The position numbers and the translations under genes were made by a program. Below, in pieces: positions 1-11,366 of a DNA stretch of 16,452 nucleotides. The DNA is taken from NCBI GenBank assembly GCA_013423325.1, contig BLJB01000630.1, positions 1 through 16,452 of the forward strand, written 5' to 3'. Below the pieces are notes generated by a model. The model saw only the letters and a program-made list of their open reading frames with translations, was not told the origin of the DNA and did not search any database. This DNA is from Usnea hakonensis. Taxonomy: Eukaryota; Ascomycota; Lecanoromycetes; Lecanorales; Parmeliaceae. Every line of letters starts with the position of its first letter. The stretch's first letter is position 1.

Positions 1-196
1 GGAGCCTTATAGGGCTTAGCGAGCCTTAGTATTACGGCTATAAGGAGGATTCCTCGTATAGATACTCTTTCTTCTTTCTTCTATATATATATTATTATAT
101 TATTATCTATATATATAATACTATTTATATTAATCCCTAATAAATAGTAGCTATACCTAGATAATAACGTCCTTAGATAGCTCTATTAAAGCCTCG

Positions 197-302
197 TCCT
201 AAATTAGTATCTTAAGTCCTAGAGGCCTTATATAATACTTGTCTATATAATTATTTATATATCGCTCTTCTAAACTAGTATCTTTAATCCTAAAGGCTTT
301 AT
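197..302. repeat. Imperfect 35-bp direct repeat, two units 71 bp apart
   Basis: The units at 197-231 and 268-302 share the core pattern CTAAA-TAGTATCTT followed by TCCTA-AGGC-TTAT. About six of 35 positions differ, mostly C/T and G/A transitions, which is what RIP would produce in an older duplication. On the minus strand both units read without a stop as short similar peptides, so this may be a repeated coding segment of a lost minus-strand gene, but nothing firm supports that. Confidence 0.4.
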
Positions 303-480
303 TTTATTTTAATACTATATTCGCTTCTCTATAGTACTTATTTATCTTCTAAATCTCTATCTAAGATCTAAATAATTTTTTAATTAGGCTATTTACTATA
401 TTATATTCTAAATATTCTAAATAGCTTTAATAATATTTAATTTAATAAGGCCTTTTAATAACTTTTATTTTCTATTATAA

Positions 481-770
481 GTTACTATATTAATATTTCT
501 TATAATTATATTAAGTAATATTAGCTACTCTATCTATTTTATAAGAGGCTCCGAAAAAGTAGATAATTTTAGAAAAAGATATAAAGATTACTATAAAAAA
601 GTAAAAATAAAAGCTACTAAATTATAAAAAAGACTATAAAGAAAAAATATAATTATAACTATTATATTAGATTATTATAAAGGATATAATAGAGAGTATT
701 ATAAAGAGTACTATAAAGTATAATAATAATATAGCTAGTAATAAGAGTACCCTTTTTATAATCCTAGACT
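481..770 (+). pseudogene. Possible degraded ORF remnant, unknown product
   Basis: In plus-strand frame 1 there is a 48-codon stop-free run from 481 to 624, followed by codons interrupted only by TAA/TAG that RIP could have made from Gln or Trp codons. The predicted residues are strongly charged (many Lys, Arg, Glu, Tyr) because the plus strand is purine-rich from about 548 to 720. I do not recognise a family. The remnant runs up to the un-mutated island at 776-870, so its original end may be displaced or lost. It could equally be a purine-rich non-coding tract; the absence of stops in AAA/GAA-rich sequence is weak evidence. Confidence 0.22.
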
Positions 771-775
771 AATAT

Positions 776-870
776 ATTAAATAACATCGGCAATCCGGGA
801 GATCGGCCCCTAATCGTATAATTGCTAACTGCGCCAATATAGCCCTGGGCTAGCCCCGGGCTCGATTAAA
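776..870. mobile_element. Short non-RIPed insertion (MITE-like or element fragment) with 6-bp flanking repeat
   Basis: Bases 782-864 stand out sharply. They are GC-rich and contain about six CA/TG dinucleotides in 83 bp, while the surrounding kilobases contain almost none. The island is bracketed by the direct repeat ATTAAA at 776-781 and 865-870, as a target-site duplication would be. Its right end is a near-perfect 22-bp palindrome at 841-862 (AGCCC blocks alternating with GGGCT around CTAG, with one mismatched pair). Long terminal inverted repeats are not evident. The best reading is a small non-autonomous element or element tip inserted after RIP, or one too short or too low in copy number to be targeted. 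ATTAAA could also match by chance in AT-rich DNA. Confidence 0.5.
841..862. repeat. GC-rich near-palindrome inside the island
   Basis: The 22 bases consist of AGCCCTGGGCT followed by AGCCCCGGGCT, each half itself nearly palindromic, and the whole is symmetrical about a central CTAG with one mismatched pair. It could fold as a strong hairpin or cruciform and may be the subterminal structure of a small transposon. Nothing else in the window is comparably GC-rich. Confidence 0.6.
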
Positions 871-1319
871 GTAATAATAGTAACTATTATTTCTTAATTT
901 AAACTACTTTATCTATCTATCTTATTAATCTTTTTAGGTTCTCTATATTTACTCTAATAAAACTTTAAGGCCTATAGATTTAATATATAATAAATATAGA
1001 TAAGATATACTATATAGTATAAAAAAATTACTATTATTACTATATATATTTTATTATATCTATAATCTAGCTCGTATATCTTATCGTCGTAGAATCGTAT
1101 TATACGAAATCTATAAGTAGGTAGCTATCTAGTAGGAGGCGAAATAGGGGTAGCTAGCGTAGAGCGGTTAGTATCTAAATTATTCTATATTATCTACTAT
1201 AGATCTAGTATCGATAGAAGGATAATTATATATACGATAGTAAGTAGAAACTATCTAGATAGTAAGGCTAGGGGAGATATACTATTATAATAGCGAGTAC
1301 GATATATAGACGCGTATTA

Positions 1320-1630
1320 GTATATCGGGAGAATACTTAAAAAGATTTAGAATAAAGATTTATTCTAGATCTTTATAAGGCTCCTTAGTATATTAGGAGA
1401 AGACTTATAAAGATCTAGAATAGATCTTTATAAGATTTATTCTAGATCTCTTATTATTTTATAAATAATAAGGTATACTATTATATAGAGAAGACTTATA
1501 AAAGATTTAGAATAGATCTATAATAGATCTTTTTTAGATCTAGTATAGATTTCCTATATATATAGTAGATATAGTAATTATACTAGAAGATTTCTATAAA
1601 GATTTCTATAAAAGATCTATATATTCTATC
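1320..1630. repeat. AGATCT/TTTATAAGATCT degenerate repeat cluster (leader of copy A)
   Basis: The words GATCTTTATAAGA, GATTTAGAATAGATC and close variants recur many times, in both orientations because AGATCT is palindromic. The same cluster occurs in copy B (about 6640-6905), and a cleaner version lies at 13620-13870 ahead of the third gene. The original sequence probably contained CA or TG inside each unit, now converted to TA. It lies several hundred bases upstream of the degraded coding region, where a promoter or 5' leader would be. Confidence 0.55.
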
Positions 1631-1639
1631 CGAGATTTA

Positions 1640-1965
1640 TACGACGCCTATAATATTTTTATTTTTCTAACTATATTTTTATTTTCCCCTTTATTAGTCT
1701 CGATCCCTTATCTCTTTCTATAAGATATATATATTATTTTTATATCTATCTATTTTAATATTAAAGGGATAATCTATCTTTATTATTTATATTACTCTTA
1801 TCTCTTTATAATATAGTTTTATTATTATTTCTACGCTTCTCTTATAATTAAATTAACTTCCGTTATAGCTTTTTATCTCTAAAATCTTACTTACCGCTTT
1901 TCCTTCTATTTATTAGTAATCCTTAATTATCTAAATAACTCTTACTCCCCTAATTATAGTACTAT
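1640..1965 (+). other. Pyrimidine-rich tract upstream of copy A gene
   Basis: The plus strand is rich in C and T here (runs such as TTTTTCTAAC, TTCCCCTTTA, CTCTTATCTC), the composition commonly seen in filamentous-fungal promoters and 5' leaders. The counterpart in copy B is about 6955-7330. No TATA box or start site can be assigned, because RIP has created TATA-like words everywhere. I see no coding signal in the tract. Confidence 0.35.
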
Positions 1966-1969
1966 TTAT

Positions 1970-4900
1970 TACTAGCTATAATTATAATTAGTCGCTATTA
2001 TTAATTACTTAAGGTAAGATTAAAGCCGCTTATCTAAAGATAAGTAATAATAGTATTAAATCTCTTCTCTCTAAGGCGAAGGAATTAATTAAGACTTATA
2101 ATCTTTATACTATATTATTCTTAGATATAAGGCTTAGAAAAACGGCTCTAAAATAGAAGTATAATAATATCGCTAGTAAGCTATATTAAGACTTCGCTAT
2201 AAACCTTAATATCGTAGATTATCTAATTTTTACTTATAGTATATATATATAAGTTTTTATCTATATAGCTAGTACCGGAACTAGCGTAAAGATTAGTAAA
2301 GAGTCCGTCTAAATAAGAAGTATATAAGACTATTATACTAATCTTAATAAGATTTATACTTATCCGTTAGTAATTCTTTAGCTTTCGGGGAGCTCTTATT
2401 CTTTATTAATAATAATAACTTCCTAATATCCGAGAAGCTCTTACTCTTTATCTAGCCTATATACTTTAGCTACTCTATAACTAGTATTTAAATATTCTAG
2501 CCCTACTCCGCTCTTTAGAAACTTTAAATTTAATTATATTCTATTTCGAAATAGTCTTACTACTCTATATATAAAGCTCGTTATAAACTTACTATAATCT
2601 ATTAAATCTATAAAAGATAATTTTAAGATATTATAAATAACTATTAAAGCCCTTATTTAAAAATTTATATAATATAATATATTTTTTAATCCTAGTAATT
2701 AATATTTTAGATATTATATAGTTAATAGAGAATTCGCGTTATAATATAATAAAGATATATCTACTAGAATTAATTATACTCGTAAATATAGAAAGAATAT
2801 ACTTACTATTTTTATAAAGTCCTAGAATAAGCTCGATTAGTTATCTTCTATATTCTAGGTTCTATACCTAATTAGTATAATAAAGAAAGTAGTAATTATA
2901 TCTATAAAGCTAGAAAATTAGTATAGAATAGGTATTAAATTCGAGCTAATAAATTATAAAGCTCTAAGTTATTAATTTAGAATATACTCTTCGTTCTTAT
3001 CTATATCTAAGGGTATCCTAAATCCGGCTCGCTCGAAAGTATATAAGAAACCTCTAAATTAGGCTCCCTCTAATTAGGCTTTCTTAAATAAGGCTCCTCC
3101 GAAGTTATCTTACTAAGATTAATCTATTCTACTCCCTGTTCTACCCCGCGACTTTAAGGCTAATTTTTCTACGTACTAGGTTCTAAAAGGAGGTCTAAGA
3201 GCGTTAATAGTAACTTTATACCTACTAAAAAGACTTATAAAAAAAGTATAAAAAAGAGGGTAGAAAGAAATATAAAAAAGGTAGTATAATAAAATATAAT
3301 TATAATAGTATTAGACGATAAGTTACTTCCTTTAAATAAAGCGTATACTAAATATCTCTTAGTCTATAAAAAGGATATTAGATTAGAGTTTAAGGCTAGA
3401 TTAATTAAATTCTAATATATCTTATTAGAGGATTAACCCGATAATACCCTTAACTCTATTAAGCGTAGTAAAGTTAATAAGAGGGATATAGATACGTAGT
3501 AAATACTCCTTTCTATTTAATTAGTCTCGAGTCTAATATTATTCTAAGATAGTAATAAGTACGAATAGTTAGATCTATAAATATATATTAAACTAAGAGT
3601 AGGAGCTATCGGCTTCGTTTATTAGCTTAGATCTTAATAAGATATCTAGAAGCGCTAAGTAGCTACTATTAAGAATAAAGAAAGCCCTCTTTTATTAATA
3701 ATAATATATAGTATATACCCTCGCCCTAATAAATATAGGGCGAGACGACCTATATAGTAGATTACTAAAGGATAAAATAAGACTTAGTAAAGTAAGATAA
3801 ATTAGATTATACTCTAATTTGAACGCTAACTAATTATCTCTTTATAGACGTTTATTAGTATTAACCTTATAGTTTTTAGATATTAATTATAGCTAAGGTA
3901 TTAAGAAATTCGTATTAATAAATATCTACTTAAATAATATTATTTTTTAGAGGCTTAACTCGGCGATATATATCCTATAATCGGTACCGCCCTCGAATAG
4001 TTTATATAATATTTATATAAATTAAACTCCCCCTTTACTTCCTATTATCTAACTAATAGCCTAACCTTCTTTATTATACTAAATAATAATTTAAACTATT
4101 AGTAGAAAATACTTAACGAAATAGTTAACCTTAAGAAGCTAGATATTATTATTATTAGCGGGTATTTATTCTTACTAGGCGGAGGCCTTAGCTAAGATCT
4201 TTAGTAAAGAATTCGGATAGTCTAAAGTCCAAATATCTAGTTTTTAAAGACCTAAAGAAACGATTTATTAGAATATATAGATATACTATCTCCCTAAAGT
4301 ATATCTATCTAGATTATAATAACGTAGTAGTTATAGAATATCTAGATTAGGTTATCGTTTAGGGAGAAGTATACCCGTTAGTAGATAAAGTATAAAAAAG
4401 CGATAAAGGATACGTACCTTATTAATTAACTCTATATAGAGTTTTTTATTATAGACGAGATATACGAAATCTATATATATTATAATAGCCCCTAGAGGTT
4501 TATTAGATAAATAAAGAACGCTAGACCCTAACTATAATTTTAGATTATTAATATATTAGGTACTATAATCTACTCTAACCTACTTAATATCGAGATAGTT
4601 ATTAATATTATAGGCTTTAAGATATAGAATAAGAATATATATTTATATTATACTCTTTCTTCTATATAGCTTAAAAAAATAAAGATAACTATTATAAAGC
4701 GTTAAGATCTAGAGTACCGCGTAGGCCTAAACGTTATATAGAAGGCTAAGGTAGTAGTTAGACTTTTTACTATTAATCTACCCCTTATCCTCCTTCGTTA
4801 TTATAAGAATATTAGATAGAGTAGAGACTAACTATTAGAGCTACTAGTATTATACTCTAAAATCGTTTATATATAATTTTCTAAATACTCTAAAGCTATT

Positions 4901-5953
4901 TATACTAGAGTATTATTAGACTAAAGGGCCTAAAATATAGAAACCCTTAAAAAGGCGTAGGAAAATTAGGATAGTAATAAGTATATTAAGAACTTTATAA
5001 AGTAATATCTAGAATATCTAACTACTCTAGAAGCTAATAGCGTTTTCTATTAATCTTATATATTTCGCGTATATAGTAATCTCCTATATATCGCCGAGTT
5101 CGTTACTAGAATAATCTCTATTTTATATAATAAAGCGTTTAGATAGACTAGTCTTAGAATTAAGAATAAGTATATAGATAGTAATAGATAACTTAAGCCG
5201 AGATCTTTTATAAATATCTATTATAAATCTATTTCTAAAAGTAGTCTAAAGTTTAAGGCTATTACTATAATTCTCTAGAAATATCGTTATTAGCCCGCTA
5301 TTATTATAAGCTTCTTTCCGGAGATAACCCTTATTATTAAAAGAGTAAGTCGATATCTACCCTATAATATATATATAAATATAGTAATATATAATAGAGT
5401 CTAACGCGTTTCCTCTTATTATAATTAACTAATAATTATCTCTTTTATATAGTACCTCTAAACTTATACTATACTTTAATATAGACCTTATATATATTAT
5501 AGCTCGGCTATTAAGCGTAGAGAGGCTATCGATATATTTATAGATCGAGGGATCCCCGAGGGTAAAGAGCTACTAGATACGTTAATAAGATTAGGGTCGA
5601 TTCTAGGAACGGGTATAAATCTATAGTATAGGACTATAGTTATCTTATATAAACCCGTATACGACGTTAAACTTGCTTAATAAATTCTAAAAAGATATTA
5701 TAGGTAGGGGTAGAATTAGGATATCTTCTACTACGTTATCTATACTAATATAGATATTAAGTTTAAAGTTAATACTAAATAGAAGAATAAGTCCAGCTTC
5801 TCCACTAATATATTTATAAATATTAATATCGATACTATAGAAATAGAAGACGTTAATAATAATAATATTAATAATAGCGGATACGAAGATACTATTAAAG
5901 CTAGGGATAATAGAGATAAGATAGATAGTAATATTAGCGAGGATATATTCTAA
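1970..5953 (+). pseudogene. RIP-inactivated SNF2-family helicase/ATPase gene, copy A
   Basis: The intact ancestor would have been a DNA-dependent ATPase of the SNF2 superfamily (SF2), a class that translocates on DNA to remodel nucleosomes or repair complexes in the nucleus. Frames still show the motifs in order: motif I at 3762-3794 (reads LLKDKIRLSKV against a consensus like DxMGLGKT), motif Ia at 3843-3900 (RRLLV ... NYS ... IKK), motif II at 4448-4462 (IIDEI, from DExH), motif III at about 4556-4567 (LGT), motif V at 5606-5626 (GTGINL then a stop at an expected Gln), and motif VI at 5678-5713 (KRYYR-G with stops at expected Gln). An acidic Asn/Asp-rich tail ends at TAATAA (5951-5956). The frame is 3 in the N-terminal part, 2 near 3431, 3 at motif I and 2 from motif II on. 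Copy B shows the last two changes too, suggesting introns. There are dozens of in-frame TAA/TAG, all explicable as RIPed CAA/CAG/TGG. The start is uncertain. Confidence 0.75.
2368..2457 (+). repeat. In-frame 45-bp tandem duplication in the N-terminal region, copy A
   Basis: Two consecutive units start at about 2368 and 2413, 45 bp (15 codons) apart, sharing CTTTCGGGGAGCTCTTA-like and CCGAGAAGCTCTTACTC-like cores. The same duplication with the same spacing is in copy B at about 7821-7910, so it predates the large duplication. In frame it gives a repeated Ser/Leu-rich 15-residue segment of unknown role. Confidence 0.5.
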
Positions 5954-6050
5954 TAATATATATCTAATAGATTATTTAGCGTTATTAATCCTTTTTCCTA
6001 ATAGCTAGATAGATTCTATTATAGATCTTAGGCGAGATCTATAGTAGATA

Positions 6051-6286
6051 AATAAAATTCTATATATATAGCTATAATTATAAAAGCTAGTAATACTTCG
6101 TTATTTATCTTATCTATATATTATAAATATAGTCTACGCTATATATTTCTTATTTTAATACTCTTTATCTATTTATCCCCTTAGTATCCGGCTTCTATCT
6201 ATATATATCCTACTATTTAATACTACTAGAAGAGCTAACTATATTTATCTAGTATTTCTAACTATTTTAACTACTTAATAAGAGCT
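6051..6286. other. Spacer between the two ~5.1-kb units
   Basis: About 235 bp of RIP-degraded DNA without a recognisable gene. It contains pyrimidine-rich words on the plus strand (CTTTATCTATTTATCCCC near 6165-6181). A clear equivalent of this segment downstream of copy B could not be traced, so the junctions of the duplication are blurred. Confidence 0.5.
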
Positions 6287-6639
6287 ATAGATTTAATATA
6301 TAATAAATATAGAGAAGATATACTATATAGTATAAAAAAACTACTATTATCTTTATATATATCTCGATATATTTAGAATCTAGCTCGTATATCTCCTCGT
6401 ACCGGAGTCGTTATATACGGAGTTTATAGTTAGAAAGATAAATAGTAGAATAAGAAATAGAGGCGGTTAGTATAGAGTATTTAGTATTCTAAATATACTA
6501 TAGTATTTACTATAGATCTAGTATTAATAGAAGGGTAGTTATACGTATAATAGTAAGTAGAAGATATTAGGATAGCGAGTCTAAGAGAAGTATACTACTA
6601 TATAATTAATTATAATTTATATACGCGTATTAGCGCTAT

Positions 6640-6905
6640 AGAAGGGGCCTTAAAAAGATTAATTTTAAATCTCTATAATATTTATAGATACTCTAAAAGA
6701 AGATTTAGAAAGATCTATTCTATAACTTTATAATATCTTTTATAGATCTCTTATTATCTTATAAATAATATACTATTATACTAGAAAGACTAATAAAAGA
6801 CCTTAGATAGATATTTTATAGATCTTTTATAGATCTTTTATAGATCTCTTATATATATAGTAAAGGTAGTCGCTATACTAGGAGATTTCTATAAAAGATC
6901 TATCT
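6640..6905. repeat. AGATCT degenerate repeat cluster (leader of copy B)
   Basis: Multiple TTTTATAGATCT, AAAAGATCTAT and AAAGATTTAGAAAGATCT words, including three nearly adjacent TTTTATAGATC units at about 6807-6850. It corresponds to 1320-1630 of copy A and resembles the array at 13620-13870. Confidence 0.55.
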
Positions 6906-6954
6906 AAGCTCTACTTTAGATCTATATAGTATTTAAAAATATCTTTATTATTAT

Positions 6955-7330
6955 AATTATACCTTACTCCCCCTTTTCTTAGTCTCGGGCCTTTATATCT
7001 TTCTATAAAGTATATATAAATTATATATCTATCTATCTTAATATTAACGGGATAATATAATTCTATTACTAGTATTATTTTTATCTTATCTATAATAGTC
7101 TTTTATTATTATTTCTATACTTCTCTTATAGTAAAATTAACTTCTCTTATAACTTTTTATCTCTATCGAGCTCTATACCTCTACTAATTTATTACTATAT
7201 TAAAGGTACTATATATCTTTCTCCCTACTACTACCCTTATTATATCTTTACTACTACGCTTAATTATTTCTATTATAAGTATAGTATTTTAGAAGATATC
7301 GACTAAAGTATCTTTTACTGCCTTTCCCTC
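6955..7330 (+). other. Pyrimidine-rich tract upstream of copy B gene
   Basis: The plus strand is C/T-rich (TTACTCCCCCTTTTCTTAGT near 6964, and CTTTCTCCCTACTACTACCC near 7218), matching the tract in copy A and resembling fungal 5' flanks. No promoter element can be pinned down after RIP. Confidence 0.35.
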
Positions 7331-7434
7331 GGCTCCTTAATTATCCTTATTTATAAGTATGATTTATCTTATTTATAAGTATAACTTATAAATATTCTAC
7401 TCTTAATAATAGTCTTATCTACTCTTAACTATAA

Positions 7435-10400
7435 TTATAGTATATCGCTATTATTAATTATTAAAGCTAAGATTAAAATCGCCTATCTAATATTAAATAA
7501 TAATAGGATTAATACTCTTTTCTCTAGGGCGAAGGAATTAATTAAGATCTATAATCTTCGCTCTATATTATCTACTAGTATAAAGCTTAGAAAAATATCT
7601 CTAAAAGAGAAGTATAATAATATTATTTATAAACTATTTCGAGACTTTACTATAGACCTCGATATCTAGGGCTATCTAGTATTTACTTATAGCGTATATA
7701 TATAAATCTTTATCTATATAGCTAGTACTAGAATAAGTATAAAAGTTAGTAAAGTACCTATCTAAATAAGAAGTATATAAGACTATTATATTAATCTTAG
7801 TAAGACTCGCGCTTATCTATTAGTAACTCTCTAACTTTCGGGGAGCTCTTATTCTTTATTAGTAATAGTAACTCTCTAACCTTCGGGTCTCTCTTACCCT
7901 TTATCTAGCCTATATACTTTAGCTACCCCGTAACTAGTATTCGAATATTTTAGCTCTATTCCGCTTCTAAAAGATTTCGAATTTAATTATTATCTATATC
8001 GCGATAGTTTTACTACGCTACGCGTAAAGCTCGTTATAAATCGACTATAGCTAAACGAGTCTTCTATATAGAATAATCTTAAAGTATTATAAATATATCT
8101 AGAAGCCCTTATATAGAAGTTTATAGAACGTAATATACTTTCTAATCCCGATAATTAGTATCTTAGATACTAGATAGTTAAGGGAGATTTCGCGTTATAG
8201 ACTAATAAAGATATAATAGCTAATATTAGCTATACTCGCTAATATAAGAAAAATATATTTACTATTTTTATAAAGTCTTAAAACGAGCTTAATTAGTTAT
8301 CTTCCTACTTCTAGGATCTATATCTAATTAGCGCGTAGAGTAAGTAGAGATCTTATTTATAGAGCTATAAACTTAGTATAAGATAAGTACTCTTATTTAT
8401 TAATTTAGTTATAAGCCTTTAAATTATTAATCCCGCTATAGAATATATACTTCGTACCCCTATCTATTTAAGGAGCTTTAAGGTTAAGCTATATATTAGA
8501 AATCTTTAGATTAGGCCCGCTTAGTTAAGCCTCCTCTAGCCTTATCTTATTATAGTTAGTTAATTCTAATATCTATTTTATCTTACGTCTTTAAGGCTAA
8601 CTTCTCCGTAAGATAGAGTCTAAAAGAAGATTTAATAGTATTAAAAATAATCCTATAGTAAATAAGAAGATACATAAATAGAGCTTAGGAAAGAGGGTAA
8701 AAAATAAGGTAATTAATATATTATTAGATATTATTTCCCTTTCGAAAGATTAAGCGCTTATTAAATATCCCTTAAACCGCGATAAAGGCGCTATATTAGA
8801 GTCTAGATCTTTACTAATTAACTTCTACTATATTCTATTAGATTATAAACCCGATAATATCTTTAACTCTATTAAGCGTAGTAAAGTTAATAAGGGGGAC
8901 CTAGATATATAGTAAATACTACTACTTTCTATTTAATTAATATCGGGCCTAATCTTCTTCTAGGATAGTAATAAGTATAGATAGTTAGGTCTATAAATAT
9001 ATAGCTAATTAAAAGTAGAAAGAGTTAGTTTCATTTATTAATATTAATTCTAGTAAGATATCTAGACGCGTAAAATAGCTACTACCTAGTATAAAGGAAG
9101 CCCTTTTTTATTAATAATAGTATACGATATATATCCTCGCCCTAATAAATATAGGGCGGGATAACCTTTACGGCGATCTACTAAAGGATGAGATAGGGCT
9201 TAGTAAGATAAAATAAATTAGATTATACTCTAATTCGAATATTAATTAAGTATCTCCTTATAGACGTTTATTAGTATCGGCCTCGTAGTCTTTAAATACT
9301 AATTATAGCTAAGATATTAAGAAATCCGCGCTAATAAATATCTATCTAAATAATATTACTCTTAAGAGGCTTAACTAGATAATATATATTCTATAGTTAG
9401 TATCATATACTAATAGTTTATATATTATCTATATAAGCCGGACTCTCCCTTCGCTTTCTACTACCTAATTAATAATCCGATCTACTTTATTATATCGCCT
9501 AATAATATAGACTATTAGTAGAAAATGCTCTATAGAGTAGTTAATTTTAAGAAGCTAAATACTACTCTCGTTAGCGGGTATATAGCTTTATTAGGTAATA
9601 GATTAAAGTATAGAGACTTTAAAAAATTATAGATATTCTAAAATATAGAGGTTACTATATTAAAGATCTAAAGAAACGATTTACTAGAATATATAGATAT
9701 ATTATCTTCCGAAAGTACGTTTATCTAGATTATAATAACGTAGTAGTTATAGAGCTCTAAGATCGGGTCGAAATTCTAAGAGGAGTAGAACCGTATATAG
9801 ATAAAAAAAAAATAAATATAGAAATAGATATACTTTATTAATTAATTCTATATAGGGATATTTATAATAGACAAGATATATAAAACCCGTATATCTTAAA
9901 ATAGATTCTAGCGATTTATTAGATAAATAAAGAATAATAGGCCTAGCCTATAATTTTAGGTTATTAGTATATCGGGTATTATAATCTACTCTAATCTAAC
10001 TAATATTAAGGTAGCTACTAATATTATAGGCTCTAAATTATAGGATTTAGAAATATATCTATATTATACTCTTTTCTCTATAAAGTTTAAAATAATAAAA
10101 ATAGCTATTATAAAGTATTAAAAGTAGAAGAATAGCGTAAGCCTAATTATTATATAAGAGGCCGAGGTAGTAGTTAAGCTTTTTGCTACTAACCTACCCT
10201 ATATCCTTTTTTATTATTATAAGAATACTAGATAGAGTAGAGACTAACTCGTTAAGCTACTAGCTTTCTACTCTAATAGTATCTACGTACTATTTCCTAA
10301 AGACTTTAAAGCTATTTATACTAGAATATTATTAGACTAGAAGACTACTAATATATAACTCTTTAGAAAGGCGTAAGTAACTTAGGATACTAATTAATAT

Positions 10401-11366
10401 AATAATATTTATATAAGATAATATCTAGATTAACTAATAATTCTAAAAGCTAGAAGTATCTTTTATTAAGCTTATATATTTTGGGTATATAGTAATCTCC
10501 TATACTTTGTGAAGCTCGTCTTAAAGGAGATCTCTATATTAACGAAGAACGAGTTTAGATAGACTAATCTTAGAATTGATAATAAGTATATAGGCGCTAA
10601 TAGCCGAATTAAGTGGGACTACTTTATAGATATCTATTATAATTCTATTATAGCTAGTAGTCTAAAGTTTAATACTATTATATATATTCTTAAAAAGTAC
10701 CGTAATAAGTATACTATTATTATAAGCTTATTTTTAGAAATAACCTTTATTATTAAAAGAGTAAGTCGATACCCTACCCTTAACTTATATATAAATATAG
10801 TAATACTTAATAGAGTCTAATATATTTCCTCTTATTATTATTAACTAATAACCCTCTCTCTTATATAGTATTTCTAAACTTATACTACGCTTTAACGAAA
10901 GCCTCGTATATACTATAATTCGATATCTAGGCGTAGAGACGCTATTAACGCGTTTATAAATTAAGATATCCCCGAGGGTATTAAGGAATTAGATATATTA
11001 ATAGATTTAGAGTCGATCCTAGGGATAAGTATAAACTTATAGTATAGGACTATAATTATCTTATATAAACCTATATATAATAGTAAATAATTATAATAGA
11101 TCTCTAAAAGATATTATAAATAGGGGTAGACTAAGGATATCTTCTTTTATATTCTTAAGATTAATATAGATATTAAGGTTAAAGTTAATATTAAATAGTA
11201 TTCTAAATCCGGCTTTATTACGGATATATTTTAGAATATAAATAATATAGCTATATAAGGTAAAGATAATAATATAAATAGAGATAGAAAAGATAATAAG
11301 AATAAAGGTAAAAAGGATAATAAGAATAGAGATAGAAAGGTTAACGAGCGAGTAGAGGTATATTAA
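7435..11366 (+). pseudogene. RIP-inactivated SNF2-family helicase/ATPase gene, copy B
   Basis: This is the second copy of the SNF2-type gene. A coherent N-terminal frame runs from about 7435 and reads Lys/Leu-rich helical sequence around 7515-7660. Motif I is at 9178-9210, reading LLKDEIGLSKI (the Walker A G-K-T has become S-K-I by G-to-A and C-to-T changes). Motif Ia follows at 9259-9320 (RRLLVSAS ... NTNYS ... IKK). Motif II is at 9864-9878 (IIDKI, its Glu lost to Lys). Motif V at about 11025-11042 has lost its glycines (ISINL). Motif VI is at 11094-11129 (QQISKRYYKQGQ if stops are read as Gln). The C-terminal tail is Lys/Asn/Asp-rich with repeated DRKDNKN-like blocks and ends at TAATAA (11364-11369). 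The frame changes between 8841 and 9178 and between about 9560 and 9670 match copy A, suggesting introns. Key catalytic residues are mutated, so no activity is expected. Confidence 0.75.
7821..7910 (+). repeat. In-frame 45-bp tandem duplication, copy B
   Basis: The units start at 7821 and 7866, 45 bp apart. Both read V-T-L-(stop)-x-S-G-x-S-Y-x-L in frame 2, the stop being a likely former Gln codon. This matches the duplication at 2368-2457 in copy A and supports that reading frame as real. Confidence 0.5.

Larger units (their letters stand above)
1..775. other. RIP-degraded AT-rich region, no intact gene
   Basis: This stretch is dominated by TpA-rich sequence with essentially no CpA or TpG (one TG near 239). 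I see no intact gene, RNA gene or transposon end. It holds a 35-bp imperfect direct repeat (197-231 and 268-302) and a weak plus-strand reading-frame remnant near 481-770, both listed separately. The first 60 bases are slightly more GC-rich, with repeated AGCCTTA/GGCTTA words, but I cannot assign them. Confidence 0.6.
974..6050 (+). repeat. Copy A of a ~5.1-kb duplicated unit carrying a SNF2-like gene
   Basis: This segment aligns head-to-tail with about 6287-11460. Anchors include the shared words at 977 and 6290, 2078 and 7531, 2646 and 8102, 3762 and 9178, and 5624 and 11040. The offset is 5313 at the left edge, about 5453-5456 in the N-terminal part, about 5410 near 3431, and 5416 at both Walker A and motif V, so indels lie in the leader and N-terminal region while the ATPase core is nearly collinear. 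Most substitutions I compared are C/T or G/A. The unit contains an AGATCT-repeat leader, a CT-rich tract and the degraded gene. Outer ends are approximate: similarity fades gradually and no terminal repeats or target duplication were seen. Confidence 0.75.

Noticed and set aside
61..130. TATA-rich promoter near the window start
   Set aside because: TATATA words are everywhere because RIP converts CA/TG to TA, so they carry no promoter information.
974..6050. Helitron or RecQ telomere-linked helicase as the identity of the duplicated gene
   Set aside because: Motif VI reads K-R-Y-Y-R/K-Q-G-Q and motif V reads G-I-N-L-Q, typical of SNF2 proteins and not of RecQ or Pif1/Helitron helicases. No Rep/HUH motif was found.
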